Source of the DNA: Chromatiales bacterium
Lineage (GTDB): Bacteria; Pseudomonadota; Gammaproteobacteria; Steroidobacterales; GCA-2729495
Assembly (NCBI GenBank): GCA_016789845.1
Contig: JAEUQA010000017.1
Span: 1 to 64,000, forward strand
Direction: 5' to 3'
DNA: 64,000 nt
In this document: positions 42,775-52,062 of the stretch, one piece after another
Layout: each line of letters opens with the position of its first letter
How positions within the stretch are numbered: position 1 is the stretch's first letter
Program-made: the position numbers and the translations under genes
Notes under the pieces: model-generated
Databases searched by the model: none
Told to the model about the DNA's origin: nothing
Seen by the model: only the letters and a program-made list of their open reading frames with translations

Positions 42775-44143
42775 CGTTCTCGCGTTGCTGCTCGTGTGGG
42801 GCGGCGCCAGCGCGCTGACCCCCACGGAGGATCTCGCCCGGGACATCCTCGCCGAGCTCGTGGCCATGGACACCTCGCCCGCCGGCGACACCGGCCGCAC
42901 GAAGGAGTCCGCCGACCGGCTCGCCGCCATGCTGAAGCGCGCCGGCTTCCCCGAGGCGGACGTGCAGGTGCTGGGGCTGAACCCCGGCGATGGCAACCTC
43001 ATTGCCCGGTACCGCAGCCGGCGACCGAAGCAGAAGCCGGTGCTGCTGATCGCCCACCTGGACGCCGTGTCGGCCTCGCCCTTCACCTGGGACACCAACC
43101 CGCTGCAGCTGGTGGAGAAGGAGGGCTACTACTATGGCCGGGGCACCCGGGACATCAAGGGCGGCGTGGCGATGCTCGTGGCCAACTTCATCCGCCTCAG
43201 GGCCGAGGGCTTCCGCCCGAACCGGGACCTGATCCTGCTCTTCACCGCCGACGAGGAGTACAGCGGCGGCAACGTGGACTGGCTCCTGAAGGAACACCGG
43301 CCGCTGATCGACGCCGCCTTCGCCCTGAACACGGACGCGGGCCAGGTGGACCTGCTCCCTGACGGGCGGCCGGAGGCCTTCGGGGTACAGACCGCGGAGA
43401 AGATCTACGCGAGTTTCGCCCTGGAGGCGTCCAGCCCGGGCGGTCACAGTTCCCGGCCGGGCCCCGACAACGCCATCTACAAGGTTGCCCGGGCACTGGC
43501 CCGGGTCGAGCAGTTCCGGTTTCCCCGGGACCTGAACGAGACGGCGCGGGTCTACTTCGAGCGCTGGGCGGCCATGGCCCCCCCGGAACTGGCCCCGGGC
43601 GCCCGCGCCCTGGGCGCCGCCCGGCTGGACGACCCGGCCATCGACACGGTCGAGGAGTCGCCCTACCTCAACGCCCTGATCCGTACCACCTGCGTCGCCA
43701 CCCAGCTCCGGGGCGGCAGCGCCGAGAACTCCCTGCCCGAGCGCGCCCGGGCGGTCGTGAACTGCCGGATCCTGCCCCAGTCCTCGCCGGCGGCCGTGGA
43801 AACCGTGTTGCGGGACCTGGTGGCCGCGGACGGCGTCACCGTCGCCCCCGTGGCGCCGGCGCCCGTGGGGCCGCCATCGCCGCTCGATCCGCGGGTGCTT
43901 GGGCCCATCGAGGCCGTTGCCGGCGAGATGTGGCCGGGCATCCCGCTGCTGCCCGAGATGAGCCCCGGCGCGACCGACGGCGTCTTCCTGCGGGGCGCCG
44001 GCATTCCCACCTATGGGGTGGGCGCGGTGCCCGAGGACCCGGACGACGATACCTCCCACGCGCCCAACGAGCGGATCCGCATCGAGGCGTTTCACCAGGC
44101 CATGGAGTTCTGGTACCGGCTGACCAAGCGCCTGGCGGAGTGA
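42755..44143 (+). CDS. M20-family zinc metallopeptidase, exported
   Basis: The 462-aa protein is an M20/M28-type carboxypeptidase or aminoacylase-like dinuclear zinc hydrolase. Metal-site motifs are LLIAHLDAVSASPF (His, Asp), YGRGTRDIKGGVAM (Asp), TADEEYSGG (catalytic and ligand Glu), NTDAGQ (Asp) and DTSHAPNERI (His), all in expected order. The lid or dimerisation domain begins near SPGGHSSRPG. The GTG at 42755 provides a signal peptide (RFASVLALLLVWGGASA), so the enzyme is probably periplasmic. It overlaps the permease gene by 20 bases. The pair suggests coupled peptide hydrolysis and amino-acid uptake, which is an inference. Confidence 0.9.
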   Translation: MACRFASVLALLLVWGGASALTPTEDLARDILAELVAMDTSPAGDTGRTKESADRLAAMLKRAGFPEADVQVLGLNPGDGNLIARYRSRRPKQKPVLLIAHLDAVSASPFTWDTNPLQLVEKEGYYYGRGTRDIKGGVAMLVANFIRLRAEGFRPNRDLILLFTADEEYSGGNVDWLLKEHRPLIDAAFALNTDAGQVDLLPDGRPEAFGVQTAEKIYASFALEASSPGGHSSRPGPDNAIYKVARALARVEQFRFPRDLNETARVYFERWAAMAPPELAPGARALGAARLDDPAIDTVEESPYLNALIRTTCVATQLRGGSAENSLPERARAVVNCRILPQSSPAAVETVLRDLVAADGVTVAPVAPAPVGPPSPLDPRVLGPIEAVAGEMWPGIPLLPEMSPGATDGVFLRGAGIPTYGVGAVPEDPDDDTSHAPNERIRIEAFHQAMEFWYRLTKRLAE

Positions 44144-44416
44144 CGCTGGCTCCAGCGTTCCCGGTGCGCCGGGGTGGCCGGTTTATGTCTAATCGCCCCG
44201 CTGCCCGGGCGCCGCTGCTGTGCTTGACACCAAGCCATGACCGGCGCAGATTCGCTGCAAGCGCGCAAACTTGGTTGTGCGCAGTTTCCGTGCCGGATCT
44301 CCGCAGGGAAGCGTCTCACTCCCTACTTTCTGCTGTCTTCGACCCATCACCGACAGGATGTCGCCCGCGGCACTGGCCTGCGCGGCCCCGCGACCCCCTG
44401 TTGTGGAGACCTGGTG
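44144..44416. other. Intergenic region before the repeat-rich exported protein
   Basis: No gene is apparent. A small hairpin, ACGCTGG/CCAGCGT, lies just after the peptidase stop without a T run. GGAGACC precedes the ATG at 44417. I see no clear promoter. Confidence 0.4.
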
Positions 44417-47400
44417 ATGAATGCAGCAGCGATTCGTTGGACGTTCGGAGTCTTGTCCGGGGTGATCTCGTGCGGCCTGGTGGCACCAGCTGGTGCGGCC
44501 TCGCTGACCTGGAATGGCCTCACGGCCGACTGGACCGTCGGCACCAACTGGACGCCCGGGGGTCCACCGGGCATCACTGACACGGCGACCGTCAACGCGG
44601 GCAACGCCCAGCTCAATGCCGACACGACCATCCTGGGCCTCACCCAGGGGGGCGGCACCCTGTCGGGAACTGGCACCCTCACCGTCACCGGCCCGTCCAC
44701 CTGGACCGCCGGCACCCAGAACGGCACGGGCACGACCCAGTACGAGTCCACGCTCGGCATCACCGGCATCGGCACCAAGTCCATCACCGGTGGCCGGACC
44801 ATCAGCCTGGGCGGCGCCACGACCTGGAGCGGGAACACCGGCGCCAACAACACCATCTCCATGGCGAACGCCAGCTTCATCAACAATGCCGGAACCTTCA
44901 CCGACGCCAACGCCTTCGGCAGCACCATCAGCGGCAGCGGCACCTTCAACAACACCGGGACGTTCAACAAGCAGTCCGACACGACCACGTCCATGGCCGT
45001 GGTCTTCAATAACAACGGCACGGTCAACGTGAATGCGGGCCTGCTGTTGCCCAGCGCCGGCGGCACCAGCACGGGGGTGTTCAACATTGCCAGCGGGGCA
45101 ACACTGGAGTTCCGCAACGGCAGTCATACGCTGAACAATGTCACGACCAGCGGCGCGGGCACCCTGCAGGTCAGCACCGACAACGTGGGCGCCGACGCCA
45201 CCGTCGCCATCAATGGCGGCACCCTGAACGCCCCTCTGCTGCTGAGTGGCAGCACGCTGACCGGTACCGACCAGGTCTTTGGCGGGGCCGCCACCTGGAC
45301 GGGCGGCACCCTTAACGGCGCGGCCGGCACGACGACCACCTTCGGCAGCACGCTGGCCATCAGCGGCACCGGCACCAAGGTCCTGTCGGGCGGGCGCGCC
45401 GTCAACGCGGGGAACACCACCTGGTCCGGCAATAGCGGGGCCAACAACACGATCTCCATGGCCAACGCCAGCATCTTCAACAACACCGGCACGTTCACCG
45501 ACAGTAACGCCTTCGACAGCACCATCACCGGCAGCGGCGTCTTCAACAACAACGGGACCTTCAGCAAGCAATCCGCCACGACCACGTCCATAGCCGTGGT
45601 CTTCAACAATAGCGCCACGGTCAACATCAACGCGGGGACTTTGCTGCCCGGCGGCGGGGGTACCAGCTCCGGCGTGTTCAATATCGCCGACGGGGCGAAG
45701 CTCGAGCTGCGCAATGGCAGTCACGTGCTGAACGACGTTACGACCAGTGGCGCCGGGCTCTTCCAGATCAGCACGGACAACGTGGGCGCGGATGCTTCGG
45801 TCGCCCTGAATGGCGGCACCCACACGACCGCATTCCTCCTGAGCGGCAGCACCCTTGGCGGGGCCAGTCACACCCTGTCGGGGCCGGCCACCTGGACCGG
45901 CGGCACGATCAATGGCACGGGGGCCCAGAGCACCACGTTCGGTAACTCGCTCGCCATCAGTGGCATTGGCTCGAAGGTGTTGTCTGGCGGGCGCACCGTG
46001 AACGCCGGCGATACGACCTGGTCGGGCAACACGGGAGCCAACAACACCATCTCCATCGCCACCGCCAGCGTCTTCAACAGCAACGGCACGTTCACCGACA
46101 GCAACGCCTTCGACAGCAGCATCGCCGTCGGCAATGGCGGCGGTACCTTCAACAACAACGGCATCTTCAACAAGCAGTCGAATACCACCACGTCCCTGGG
46201 CGTCGCCTTCAACAACAACGGGACGGTCAACGTCAATGCGGGCACCTTCCTGCCGGGGGGCGGCGGGACGAGCTCGGGGGTCTACAACATCGCCGATGGG
46301 GCCAGGCTGGAGTTCCGCAATGGCAATCACACCCTGAACGGCGTGACGACGGCGGGGCTGGGCCTCCTGCAGATCAGCACGGACAACGTCGGTGCCGATG
46401 CCGTCGTCACCCTCAACGGCGGGACCCATACCACCAGCCTGCTGTTGAGCGGCAGCACCCTGCAGGGCACGGACCATGCCTTCCAGGGCGTCGCCACCTG
46501 GACCGGGGGCGCCATCAGCGGGGCCGCGAGCACCACCTTCAACAATGATGTGACGATTTCAGGCAACGGCCTGAAGACCATCGTGGGCGGCCGCACCGTC
46601 AACCTGAACCAGACGACGAACTGGACCGGCAATACGGTGAACGACAACAACGCCATCCGCTTCTGGAACGGCGCCACGCTCAACAACTACGGGACGTTCA
46701 ACGACGCCAATGCCTTCAATTCCTTCATCGAGCACAACGTGGGCGGCCCCCACAATTTCAACAACATCGGCACCTACAACAAGCAGTCAAACACCATCAC
46801 CACGGTCGACCTGGGGGTGAACTTCAACAATACCGGCAACCTGAACATCAACGCCGGGACGATGCGGGTGGCCAACGCGTTCGACAACCAGGGGACCATC
46901 ACCGTGGCCACCGGGGCGACCTTTGCGACCACGGCCACGAACGTGGACATGCAGAATCACGGTGTGCTGCAGGGCACGGGGACCTACGACCCGGCGGCCG
47001 GGCGAGCCGTGATCAACTCCGGCCAGGTCCAGCCCGGGACCCCCACCTCGGTGGGTGAACTGCTGATCGCCGGCAATTACACCCAGAACACGGCCGGGCT
47101 CATCGAATTCAACCTGGCGTCGCTGCTCAACTTCGACAAGATGGACGTGCTGGGCAACCTGACCCTGGCCGGCACGGTCCATGTGTCCAGCCTGGGGGGC
47201 TACAACCCGAATGACGGCGACACCTTCACGATCATCACCTTCGATGACGGCGTCGCGGACGTCTCCGACCTGCTCGGCACGTTCTCGGCTGTCACATGGT
47301 CGGGGTTCAATCCGGGAGTGGCCTTCACGGCGCTCTACTTTGACCATTCGGTCGTGCTGAGCGCCGTGAATGAGGTCCCCCTGCCGGCGAGCGCCTGGCT

Positions 47401-47455
47401 GCTGGCCACGGCTTCCGCATCGCTGGTAGGCTGGAGGCTGCGCCGCCGGCGGTAG
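44417..47455 (+). CDS. Large repetitive exported protein with VPLPA-type C-terminus
   Basis: The 1012-aa product has a signal peptide (WTFGVLSGVISCGLVAPAGA) and then about four tandem repeats of roughly 200 residues rich in Gly, Thr, Asn and Ser. Each contains TWSGN...NNTIS, FNNNGTVNVNAG-like and STDNVGADA segments; the fourth is diverged. The pattern predicts a right-handed beta-helix surface protein like autotransporter passengers. Instead of a barrel, the C-terminus is a sorting signal, NEVPLPASAWLLATASASL then RLRRRR, as in VPLPA-CTERM proteins. The ATG at 44417 with GGAGACC upstream is chosen over 44237. A role in the extracellular matrix or adhesion is inferred. Confidence 0.82.
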   Translation: MNAAAIRWTFGVLSGVISCGLVAPAGAASLTWNGLTADWTVGTNWTPGGPPGITDTATVNAGNAQLNADTTILGLTQGGGTLSGTGTLTVTGPSTWTAGTQNGTGTTQYESTLGITGIGTKSITGGRTISLGGATTWSGNTGANNTISMANASFINNAGTFTDANAFGSTISGSGTFNNTGTFNKQSDTTTSMAVVFNNNGTVNVNAGLLLPSAGGTSTGVFNIASGATLEFRNGSHTLNNVTTSGAGTLQVSTDNVGADATVAINGGTLNAPLLLSGSTLTGTDQVFGGAATWTGGTLNGAAGTTTTFGSTLAISGTGTKVLSGGRAVNAGNTTWSGNSGANNTISMANASIFNNTGTFTDSNAFDSTITGSGVFNNNGTFSKQSATTTSIAVVFNNSATVNINAGTLLPGGGGTSSGVFNIADGAKLELRNGSHVLNDVTTSGAGLFQISTDNVGADASVALNGGTHTTAFLLSGSTLGGASHTLSGPATWTGGTINGTGAQSTTFGNSLAISGIGSKVLSGGRTVNAGDTTWSGNTGANNTISIATASVFNSNGTFTDSNAFDSSIAVGNGGGTFNNNGIFNKQSNTTTSLGVAFNNNGTVNVNAGTFLPGGGGTSSGVYNIADGARLEFRNGNHTLNGVTTAGLGLLQISTDNVGADAVVTLNGGTHTTSLLLSGSTLQGTDHAFQGVATWTGGAISGAASTTFNNDVTISGNGLKTIVGGRTVNLNQTTNWTGNTVNDNNAIRFWNGATLNNYGTFNDANAFNSFIEHNVGGPHNFNNIGTYNKQSNTITTVDLGVNFNNTGNLNINAGTMRVANAFDNQGTITVATGATFATTATNVDMQNHGVLQGTGTYDPAAGRAVINSGQVQPGTPTSVGELLIAGNYTQNTAGLIEFNLASLLNFDKMDVLGNLTLAGTVHVSSLGGYNPNDGDTFTIITFDDGVADVSDLLGTFSAVTWSGFNPGVAFTALYFDHSVVLSAVNEVPLPASAWLLATASASLVGWRLRRRR
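44650..46850 (+). repeat. Tandem repeats of about 600 bp in the exported-protein gene
   Basis: The segment encoding STDNVGADA occurs at about 45172, 45769 and 46375, so the repeat unit is close to 600 bp, with a fourth, more diverged unit. The copies are diverged at DNA level but clearly homologous. Confidence 0.8.
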
Positions 47456-47530
47456 CCCCTTTGCGACCTTGCGCCGGCCGGGCGATTCTGGCTCGCACGG
47501 CGTCAACTTCGAGGTCGCAGGGAGGCCGCC

Positions 47531-48670
47531 ATGTTCATGAACTTCTGGTACCCCGCCGAGGAGAGCAGCAAGCTCACCGATCAGCCGCTGAAGGTGCAGA
47601 TGCTCGGCCTCTGGTTCGTGCTCTGGCGCGACAGCGAGGGCAGGGCGCACTGCGTGCACAACACCTGCACCCACCGGGGCGGGTCCCTGGGCGACGGCAA
47701 GGTGGTGGGCGACTGCATCCAGTGCCCCTACCACGGCTGGAAGTTCAACGGCGCCGGCAACTGCGAGCGCATCCCGTCGCTGGGACCGCTGGCCAAGGTC
47801 CCCACCCGCGCCCGGATCGACGCCTACCCGGTGGAGGAGCGCTACGGCCTGGTGTTCGTCTTCCTGGGCGACCTGCCCGAGGGCGAGCGCCCGAGCATCA
47901 TGCCCAACAACGAGTGGGGCCAGCCCGGCTGGCGCAGCCTGTCCATGCGCTACCGGTGGAACATCAACTACGTGCGGCTGGTGGAGAACCAGTCCGACCC
48001 GTCCCACATCGAGTACGTGCACGCCGGCTTCGGCATGGCGGGCAAGAGCACCAATTACGAGGTGCCGAAGATCAACGTGGAAGAGAGCGCCTGGGGCGCG
48101 GGCGCCATGGTGGTGTTCTATTCACCAGACCTGCCCGACAAGGACATGAAGAAGCTCCAGCCCGAGGGCCGCAACGAGTCCGGCTCCGGCTACCACGGGG
48201 CCGCGTCCACCTGGACCCGGGTGAACTTCAGCCCGACCAACCACATGCACATCTACCTCTACGCCGTGCCCCGGGACGAGGTGGACCTGGAGATCTTCCT
48301 GGTTATGCAGCGCAACTGCATGCTCGAGGACAGGTACGACGAGAACTTCCTGAAGCGCATGGCGGTGGCGGTGGAGGAAGACCGCATCGTGGTCGAGAAG
48401 CTGGACCCCCAGATCCCGTCCACCGAGGCCATCGGCGAGTTCATCGTGCCGGCGGACGACGTGATCATGAACTACCGGCAGCGCCTGCAGGACTGGGAGC
48501 GGCGTGGCTGGCGCCTGGACTACGAGACGCTGAAGAAGAACCGGGGGCGGGTGGCCTACTCGATTCCCTCGCCGGCCCGGCGGCAGGATCCCCAGAACTG
48601 GGCGGTCACGGCGGCGCCGGTGCTGCGGCCCGCGGGGATCGAACGGCGGCGGCTGCCCACGGGAGGCTAG
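47531..48670 (+). CDS. Rieske-type oxygenase alpha subunit (VanA-like)
   Basis: The 379-aa protein is a Rieske non-heme iron oxygenase of the VanA/phenoxybenzoate-dioxygenase-like type, probably a demethylase or hydroxylase. The 2Fe-2S site is CTHRGGSLGDGKV near residue 46 and CIQCPYHGWKFNG near 63. The mononuclear site is VENQSDPSHIEYVHAGFG near 153-170, with the Asp and two His. Substrate cannot be assigned and no ferredoxin or reductase lies alongside. A good site AGGGAGG precedes ATG 47531; an ATG two codons later is equally possible. It differs from the Rieske protein at 35835-36959 in both motifs and length of the catalytic domain. Confidence 0.9.
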   Translation: MFMNFWYPAEESSKLTDQPLKVQMLGLWFVLWRDSEGRAHCVHNTCTHRGGSLGDGKVVGDCIQCPYHGWKFNGAGNCERIPSLGPLAKVPTRARIDAYPVEERYGLVFVFLGDLPEGERPSIMPNNEWGQPGWRSLSMRYRWNINYVRLVENQSDPSHIEYVHAGFGMAGKSTNYEVPKINVEESAWGAGAMVVFYSPDLPDKDMKKLQPEGRNESGSGYHGAASTWTRVNFSPTNHMHIYLYAVPRDEVDLEIFLVMQRNCMLEDRYDENFLKRMAVAVEEDRIVVEKLDPQIPSTEAIGEFIVPADDVIMNYRQRLQDWERRGWRLDYETLKKNRGRVAYSIPSPARRQDPQNWAVTAAPVLRPAGIERRRLPTGG

Positions 48671-48763
48671 CCCGGGGCTGTCCGGCCCGATTCGACGTGA
48701 TAACGTAAGGAACGATCCGAAATTCCCCCGGCAACAATGCCGAAGCAGCAAGAGGAATAGGCG

Positions 48764-49366
48764 ATGGCAGCGAAGAAGAAGGCCCGGACGTCGGCCAGTG
48801 CACCGCGGAGCAAGACCAGGTCCAGGGCACCGGCGAGCGTTGCCCTGGAAGCGGCCCGCAACCGGGCCGCCGAGCTCAAGAAGACCATCAAGACGGCCAA
48901 GAAAGAGCTCAAGGAGGTTCGTCGCGAGCTCAAGGCCGCCAAGAAGGAGGCGAAAAAGCGCCTGAAGGCGGTCCGGGCCGCGGCGGAGAAGCGCCTCGCC
49001 CGCATGCAGGCGGCAGCCCAGCTGCGGCGTGCCGCGCTGGCGAAGAAGATCGCGCCGGCAGTCGCGGCGAAGTCACCGGCCAGGAAGTCGCCCCTGCCGA
49101 AGGCTGAGGTAGAGAAGCCTGCGGTAAGAAAGCCCACTGCGGTGAAGGCGATGGCCGCGAAGCCGCGGGTGGTGGCGGCCAAGGCAGCACCGGCGCCGGC
49201 CCCGGCCAAGCGTCCCCTCACCACCATCGAGCACTTGGCGGTCAGTGCAACTCCGCGCCGGGTTCCCGACAAGCGGCCGGCCCCGGCGAAGAGGCCGGAC
49301 GAGAAGGGGGAGTCCGTGGCCTCCAGTCAGGTGGTCGCGGCGCCCCCGGGCCCGCCTTTGACATAA
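48764..49366 (+). CDS. Lysine/alanine-rich histone H1-like protein
   Basis: The 200-aa product is extremely basic. A coiled-coil-like KKxLKxxRxxLK helix covers residues 30-90 (RAAELKKTIKTAKKELKEVR). A disordered Ala/Pro/Lys tail follows (KAAPAPAPAKRPL). Such proteins resemble bacterial histone H1-like or AlgP/Hc1-type DNA-compacting proteins, but low-complexity sequence alone cannot prove DNA binding. A good AGAGGAA site precedes the ATG. It stands alone between the second Rieske gene and the VPLPA-CTERM cluster. Confidence 0.72.
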   Translation: MAAKKKARTSASAPRSKTRSRAPASVALEAARNRAAELKKTIKTAKKELKEVRRELKAAKKEAKKRLKAVRAAAEKRLARMQAAAQLRRAALAKKIAPAVAAKSPARKSPLPKAEVEKPAVRKPTAVKAMAAKPRVVAAKAAPAPAPAKRPLTTIEHLAVSATPRRVPDKRPAPAKRPDEKGESVASSQVVAAPPGPPLT

Positions 49367-49469
49367 GCAGGATCCCTGAAATCGGGATGGCGGTCCCTGG
49401 TTTTGTCTGGTAGCCTCGAACCCATAAATCAATAAAACAACGACTTCATACGACGTGGGGAAACAAACA

Positions 49470-50222
49470 ATGAATCAGTTCCGGAAAATCGCCGCGATTG
49501 CGCTTCTCGCAGCAGCGCCAGGCATCAGCTCGGCATTCACGGTGTACGACGACTTCGGCGCGTTCCCGGATGCGACGTGGGCGGGCTCCGGCATTCCGAA
49601 CGATGCGGTAGCCGCGTCAAAACAGATCATCGACGGCGACACCACGATCCGGATCGCCATGAACGCCACCGGGCGTTTTTCGAACCCGCAGCTGGCCAAT
49701 AACGGCGCCGGCGTCTTTTATGCCGGCCCCGGCAGCAATTGCGGTATCGCCAGCGACCCCGTGGGTTGCCCCAGCGGCACCCAGGGCGCGCTTTGGAACT
49801 GGAACTACTTCATCGACATCACCAGCGGCTCGGGCAAGGTGCTGGCCGATTACCAGATCGACATCTGGTACGACTTCAATCCGGCTGGCCCCACGGCTTG
49901 CTGCGTGCCTGGCACGGGTCGCATCAACGTGACCAATGCCCTGCTCTTCTCGAACCCGACGTCGACCCTGCAGCAGGGTTCCGAGAATCTGCTCTTCGCC
50001 TACCTGGCCGCCAACGCTCCGCCGGTAATCACCGCGCCGGGCGGTCTCTTCAACCCGAACGCGCTGGGCAACTACCAGTTCGCGATCACGGTCTCGAGCG
50101 GTGGTTTCCCCCTCGACTCCGTCGCCATGGAGGTCCAGGTGGTACCGGTGCCGGCCGCCGTCTGGCTGTTCGGCTCGGCTCTGGGCCTGATGGGCGTGAT
50201 CCGCCGCCGCGCCAGGGCCTGA
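49470..50222 (+). CDS. VPLPA-CTERM sorting-domain exported protein
   Basis: The 250-aa protein has a signal peptide (FRKIAAIALLAAAPGISSAF), a Gly/Asn-rich middle with paired cysteines (GSNCGIASDPVGC, ACCVPGTG), and a C-terminal sorting signal VPVPAAVWLFGSALGLMGVI followed by RRRAR. It is likely exported and processed by an exosortase-like enzyme. I chose the ATG at 49470, preceded by GTGGGG; a GTG at 49455 is in frame. It is the first of three consecutive, same-strand VPLPA-CTERM genes and has its own terminator. Confidence 0.82.
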   Translation: MNQFRKIAAIALLAAAPGISSAFTVYDDFGAFPDATWAGSGIPNDAVAASKQIIDGDTTIRIAMNATGRFSNPQLANNGAGVFYAGPGSNCGIASDPVGCPSGTQGALWNWNYFIDITSGSGKVLADYQIDIWYDFNPAGPTACCVPGTGRINVTNALLFSNPTSTLQQGSENLLFAYLAANAPPVITAPGGLFNPNALGNYQFAITVSSGGFPLDSVAMEVQVVPVPAAVWLFGSALGLMGVIRRRARA

Positions 50223-50254
50223 TATCCCACGGAGCCACCAGGCTACGACTACCG

Positions 50255-50280
50255 GAAGACCCCGCCCAGGCGGGGTCTTC
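50255..50280 (+). terminator. Rho-independent terminator
   Basis: Arms GAAGACCCCG (50255-50264) and CGGGGTCTTC (50271-50280) form a perfect 10-bp stem with a six-base loop, followed by TCGTTTC. It closes the first gene of the VPLPA-CTERM cluster. Confidence 0.85.
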
Positions 50281-50513
50281 TCGTTTCCGGGCCAGTAAAT
50301 CGAAGTCTTTCAGGGTCTTGGAGGGTCCCGCCCCACCAGGCCCCGCCGGGATCATCCAGGGTGCTTTACATAAGGCTCGTCCGGCTTGCCGTGATGAAAA
50401 TTACCTGCTGGTAAGGAACAAAGTTCTGCTATGTTTGACCCATAAAGCGCGTCCTTCAGCAGACGCCAGAACGATGACCAACTACCAATAACGAGTGGGG
50501 TCGGGGGATCACC

Positions 50514-51185
50514 ATGCAGAAGAAGATCGCGCACAAGGTGAAGCTGGCAGTGGCGATGGCCAGTCTCCTGGGGCTCGCTGCCGGCGTCGAGGCAGCGCCA
50601 ATCCAGTACAACTTCGTCAGTGGCTCCGCCACCCTGAGCCTTACCTACAGTGGTGGGAGTCTCCTGGCCCCCGGCAGCTCGGTTCCCCTCACGGGCGGCC
50701 AGGTGACCGTCGACACGGCCGCGTCCCAGGTCAACTCCTTCCAGTTCGACAACGCGGGACCCTCAAACGTCAATGGCGCCAACCTGCTCAGCGGCTCCGT
50801 CCTCACTATCACCAATCTGAGCATCACCCCGGACGTGGGCTATAGCACGCTGTCGCTCACCGGCTCGAACCCTTACAACTACCTCGTCGGGCCGGTGGCC
50901 GTGTCCGGCACCTACTCGGTAAGCGGCGCTTTTAATCTGCCGCCCACGGCGTTCTCGGGCTCCAACCCGACTCTCGCGGGCGCGTTTACGCTGGGTGGCG
51001 TTACCACCCTGTCGCTGAATGGCATCACCCTGGGCACCTTCGCGGTAGCGACGCCCTTCGGTCCCCAGAACGCCACGCTGAAGGCGGACATCATCTTCAA
51101 TGGCGTCGTGCCCGTGCCGGCCGCCGTTTGGCTCTTGGGCTCCGGCCTGGGCCTGCTCGGCGTGATGCGTCGCCGCCTGGCCTGA
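50514..51185 (+). CDS. VPLPA-CTERM sorting-domain exported protein
   Basis: The 223-aa protein starts with a signal peptide (VKLAVAMASLLGLAAGVEAA) and ends with the sorting signal VVPVPAAVWLLGSGLGLLGV plus MRRRLA. The body is rich in Ser, Gly, Thr and Leu with a beta-strand pattern and no catalytic motif I can see. The ATG follows GGGG at good spacing. The 290-base upstream spacer contains GACCCATAAAG near 50443, similar to GAACCCATAAATC near 49419 upstream of the previous VPLPA gene, possibly a shared promoter element. Confidence 0.8.
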   Translation: MQKKIAHKVKLAVAMASLLGLAAGVEAAPIQYNFVSGSATLSLTYSGGSLLAPGSSVPLTGGQVTVDTAASQVNSFQFDNAGPSNVNGANLLSGSVLTITNLSITPDVGYSTLSLTGSNPYNYLVGPVAVSGTYSVSGAFNLPPTAFSGSNPTLAGAFTLGGVTTLSLNGITLGTFAVATPFGPQNATLKADIIFNGVVPVPAAVWLLGSGLGLLGVMRRRLA

Positions 51186-51264
51186 GCGGCACGAAAAGCG
51201 CGGCACGAAAAAGCAAACAGAACTGCATGCGTTGCGACTGATCTGGTGTGGGGAGACGATAGCC

Positions 51265-51933
51265 ATGGGACGATCTGAATTCACCGCCAAAGCGGATCGC
51301 GGACCGGCCGCCGGACGCCTTGCGGCACTTGCCCTCGTACTCGCGCTGGTGGCGGCTCCCGCAACCACCTTTGCCACGACGGTGGCCGTCACGGGCGGCC
51401 CAGGCCTCGATCAGGGCGAATTCTGCACCACGGGCGTCCTCTGCCCTGGCAATCCAGTGTTCAGCCTGGTTGGCGCCGGCCCGGTAACCGGTTCCTTCAC
51501 CTACAACGTCGGTCCCCAGACCGTGGACTTCCTCCTCACCCTCACGGGCCCGGCCAACTTCGGCGGCCTGTCCATCGTCGCGGGTTCCACGTTCTCCGCC
51601 ACGGGCGTGCCGGTGATCCAGCTGCCCTTCGGCGGCGGCATCCTGGTCGTGCAGGCTGGTTCGGCCAGCGGCCTGGCGGGTCCCGTGGCGACGGTCCCGG
51701 GCCTGCCCCTCGTCGCTAACACGCCCGCCATCTCCGGCCTGACCTGCTCCATCGGCACCGGCAGTGACCAGTGCGGCGTGTCCCTGGGCGCCTCCGGCCT
51801 CCAGCTCGGCACCTTCGACGCCTTCCTCACCTTCAACACCAACGTCACCGTGGTGCCACTGCCGGCGGCGGTGTGGCTGCTGGGCTCCGGCCTCGGCCTG
51901 ATGGGTGCCCTGCGGCGCCGCACCGCGGCCTGA
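51265..51933 (+). CDS. VPLPA-CTERM sorting-domain exported protein
   Basis: The 222-aa product has a signal peptide (RLAALALVLALVAAPATTFA), two cysteine pairs (EFCTTGVLCPG; TCSIGTGSDQCG) and the terminal signal VVPLPAAVWLLGSGLGLMGA followed by LRRRTA. Its ATG at 51265 follows GGGGAGACG and is preferred to the TTG at 51232. It is the third member of the cluster, with its own terminator just before the GGGGACATGCC palindrome. Confidence 0.8.
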   Translation: MGRSEFTAKADRGPAAGRLAALALVLALVAAPATTFATTVAVTGGPGLDQGEFCTTGVLCPGNPVFSLVGAGPVTGSFTYNVGPQTVDFLLTLTGPANFGGLSIVAGSTFSATGVPVIQLPFGGGILVVQAGSASGLAGPVATVPGLPLVANTPAISGLTCSIGTGSDQCGVSLGASGLQLGTFDAFLTFNTNVTVVPLPAAVWLLGSGLGLMGALRRRTAA

Positions 51934-51963
51934 AGCGCCCCAAGTCGCACGGCTCCGGCCACC

Positions 51964-51989
51964 GAGAACCCCGCTCCGGCGGGGTTCTC
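51964..51989 (+). terminator. Rho-independent terminator
   Basis: Arms GAGAACCCC and GGGGTTCTC form a strong stem, followed by CGCGTTTTG. It ends the VPLPA-CTERM cluster. Confidence 0.82.
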
Positions 51990-51996
51990 GCGTTTT

Positions 51997-52062
51997 GGGG
52001 ACATGCCTAATTATGCAGTGCCCGAGGCCGGCCTCGGGCACTGCATAATTAGGCATGTCCCC
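51997..52062. repeat. GGGGACATGCC palindrome carrying the moxR-like start codon
   Basis: A perfect 66-bp palindrome begins GGGGACATGCCTAATTATGC and is centred between 52029 and 52030. The ATG of the MoxR-type gene (52055-52057) is part of its right arm (AGGCATGTCCCC). The arm ends match the element at 52900-52993. Confidence 0.92.

Noticed and set aside
44189-46477. 762-aa minus-strand open frame opposite the repeat protein
   Set aside because: It mirrors the tandem repeats of the plus-strand gene, has no domain of its own, and the sense gene has a signal peptide and sorting signal.
44650-46850. Regular repeats that could suggest a CRISPR array
   Set aside because: The unit is about 600 bp, diverged and in an open reading frame. 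No 25-40 bp repeats with unique spacers were seen anywhere in the window.
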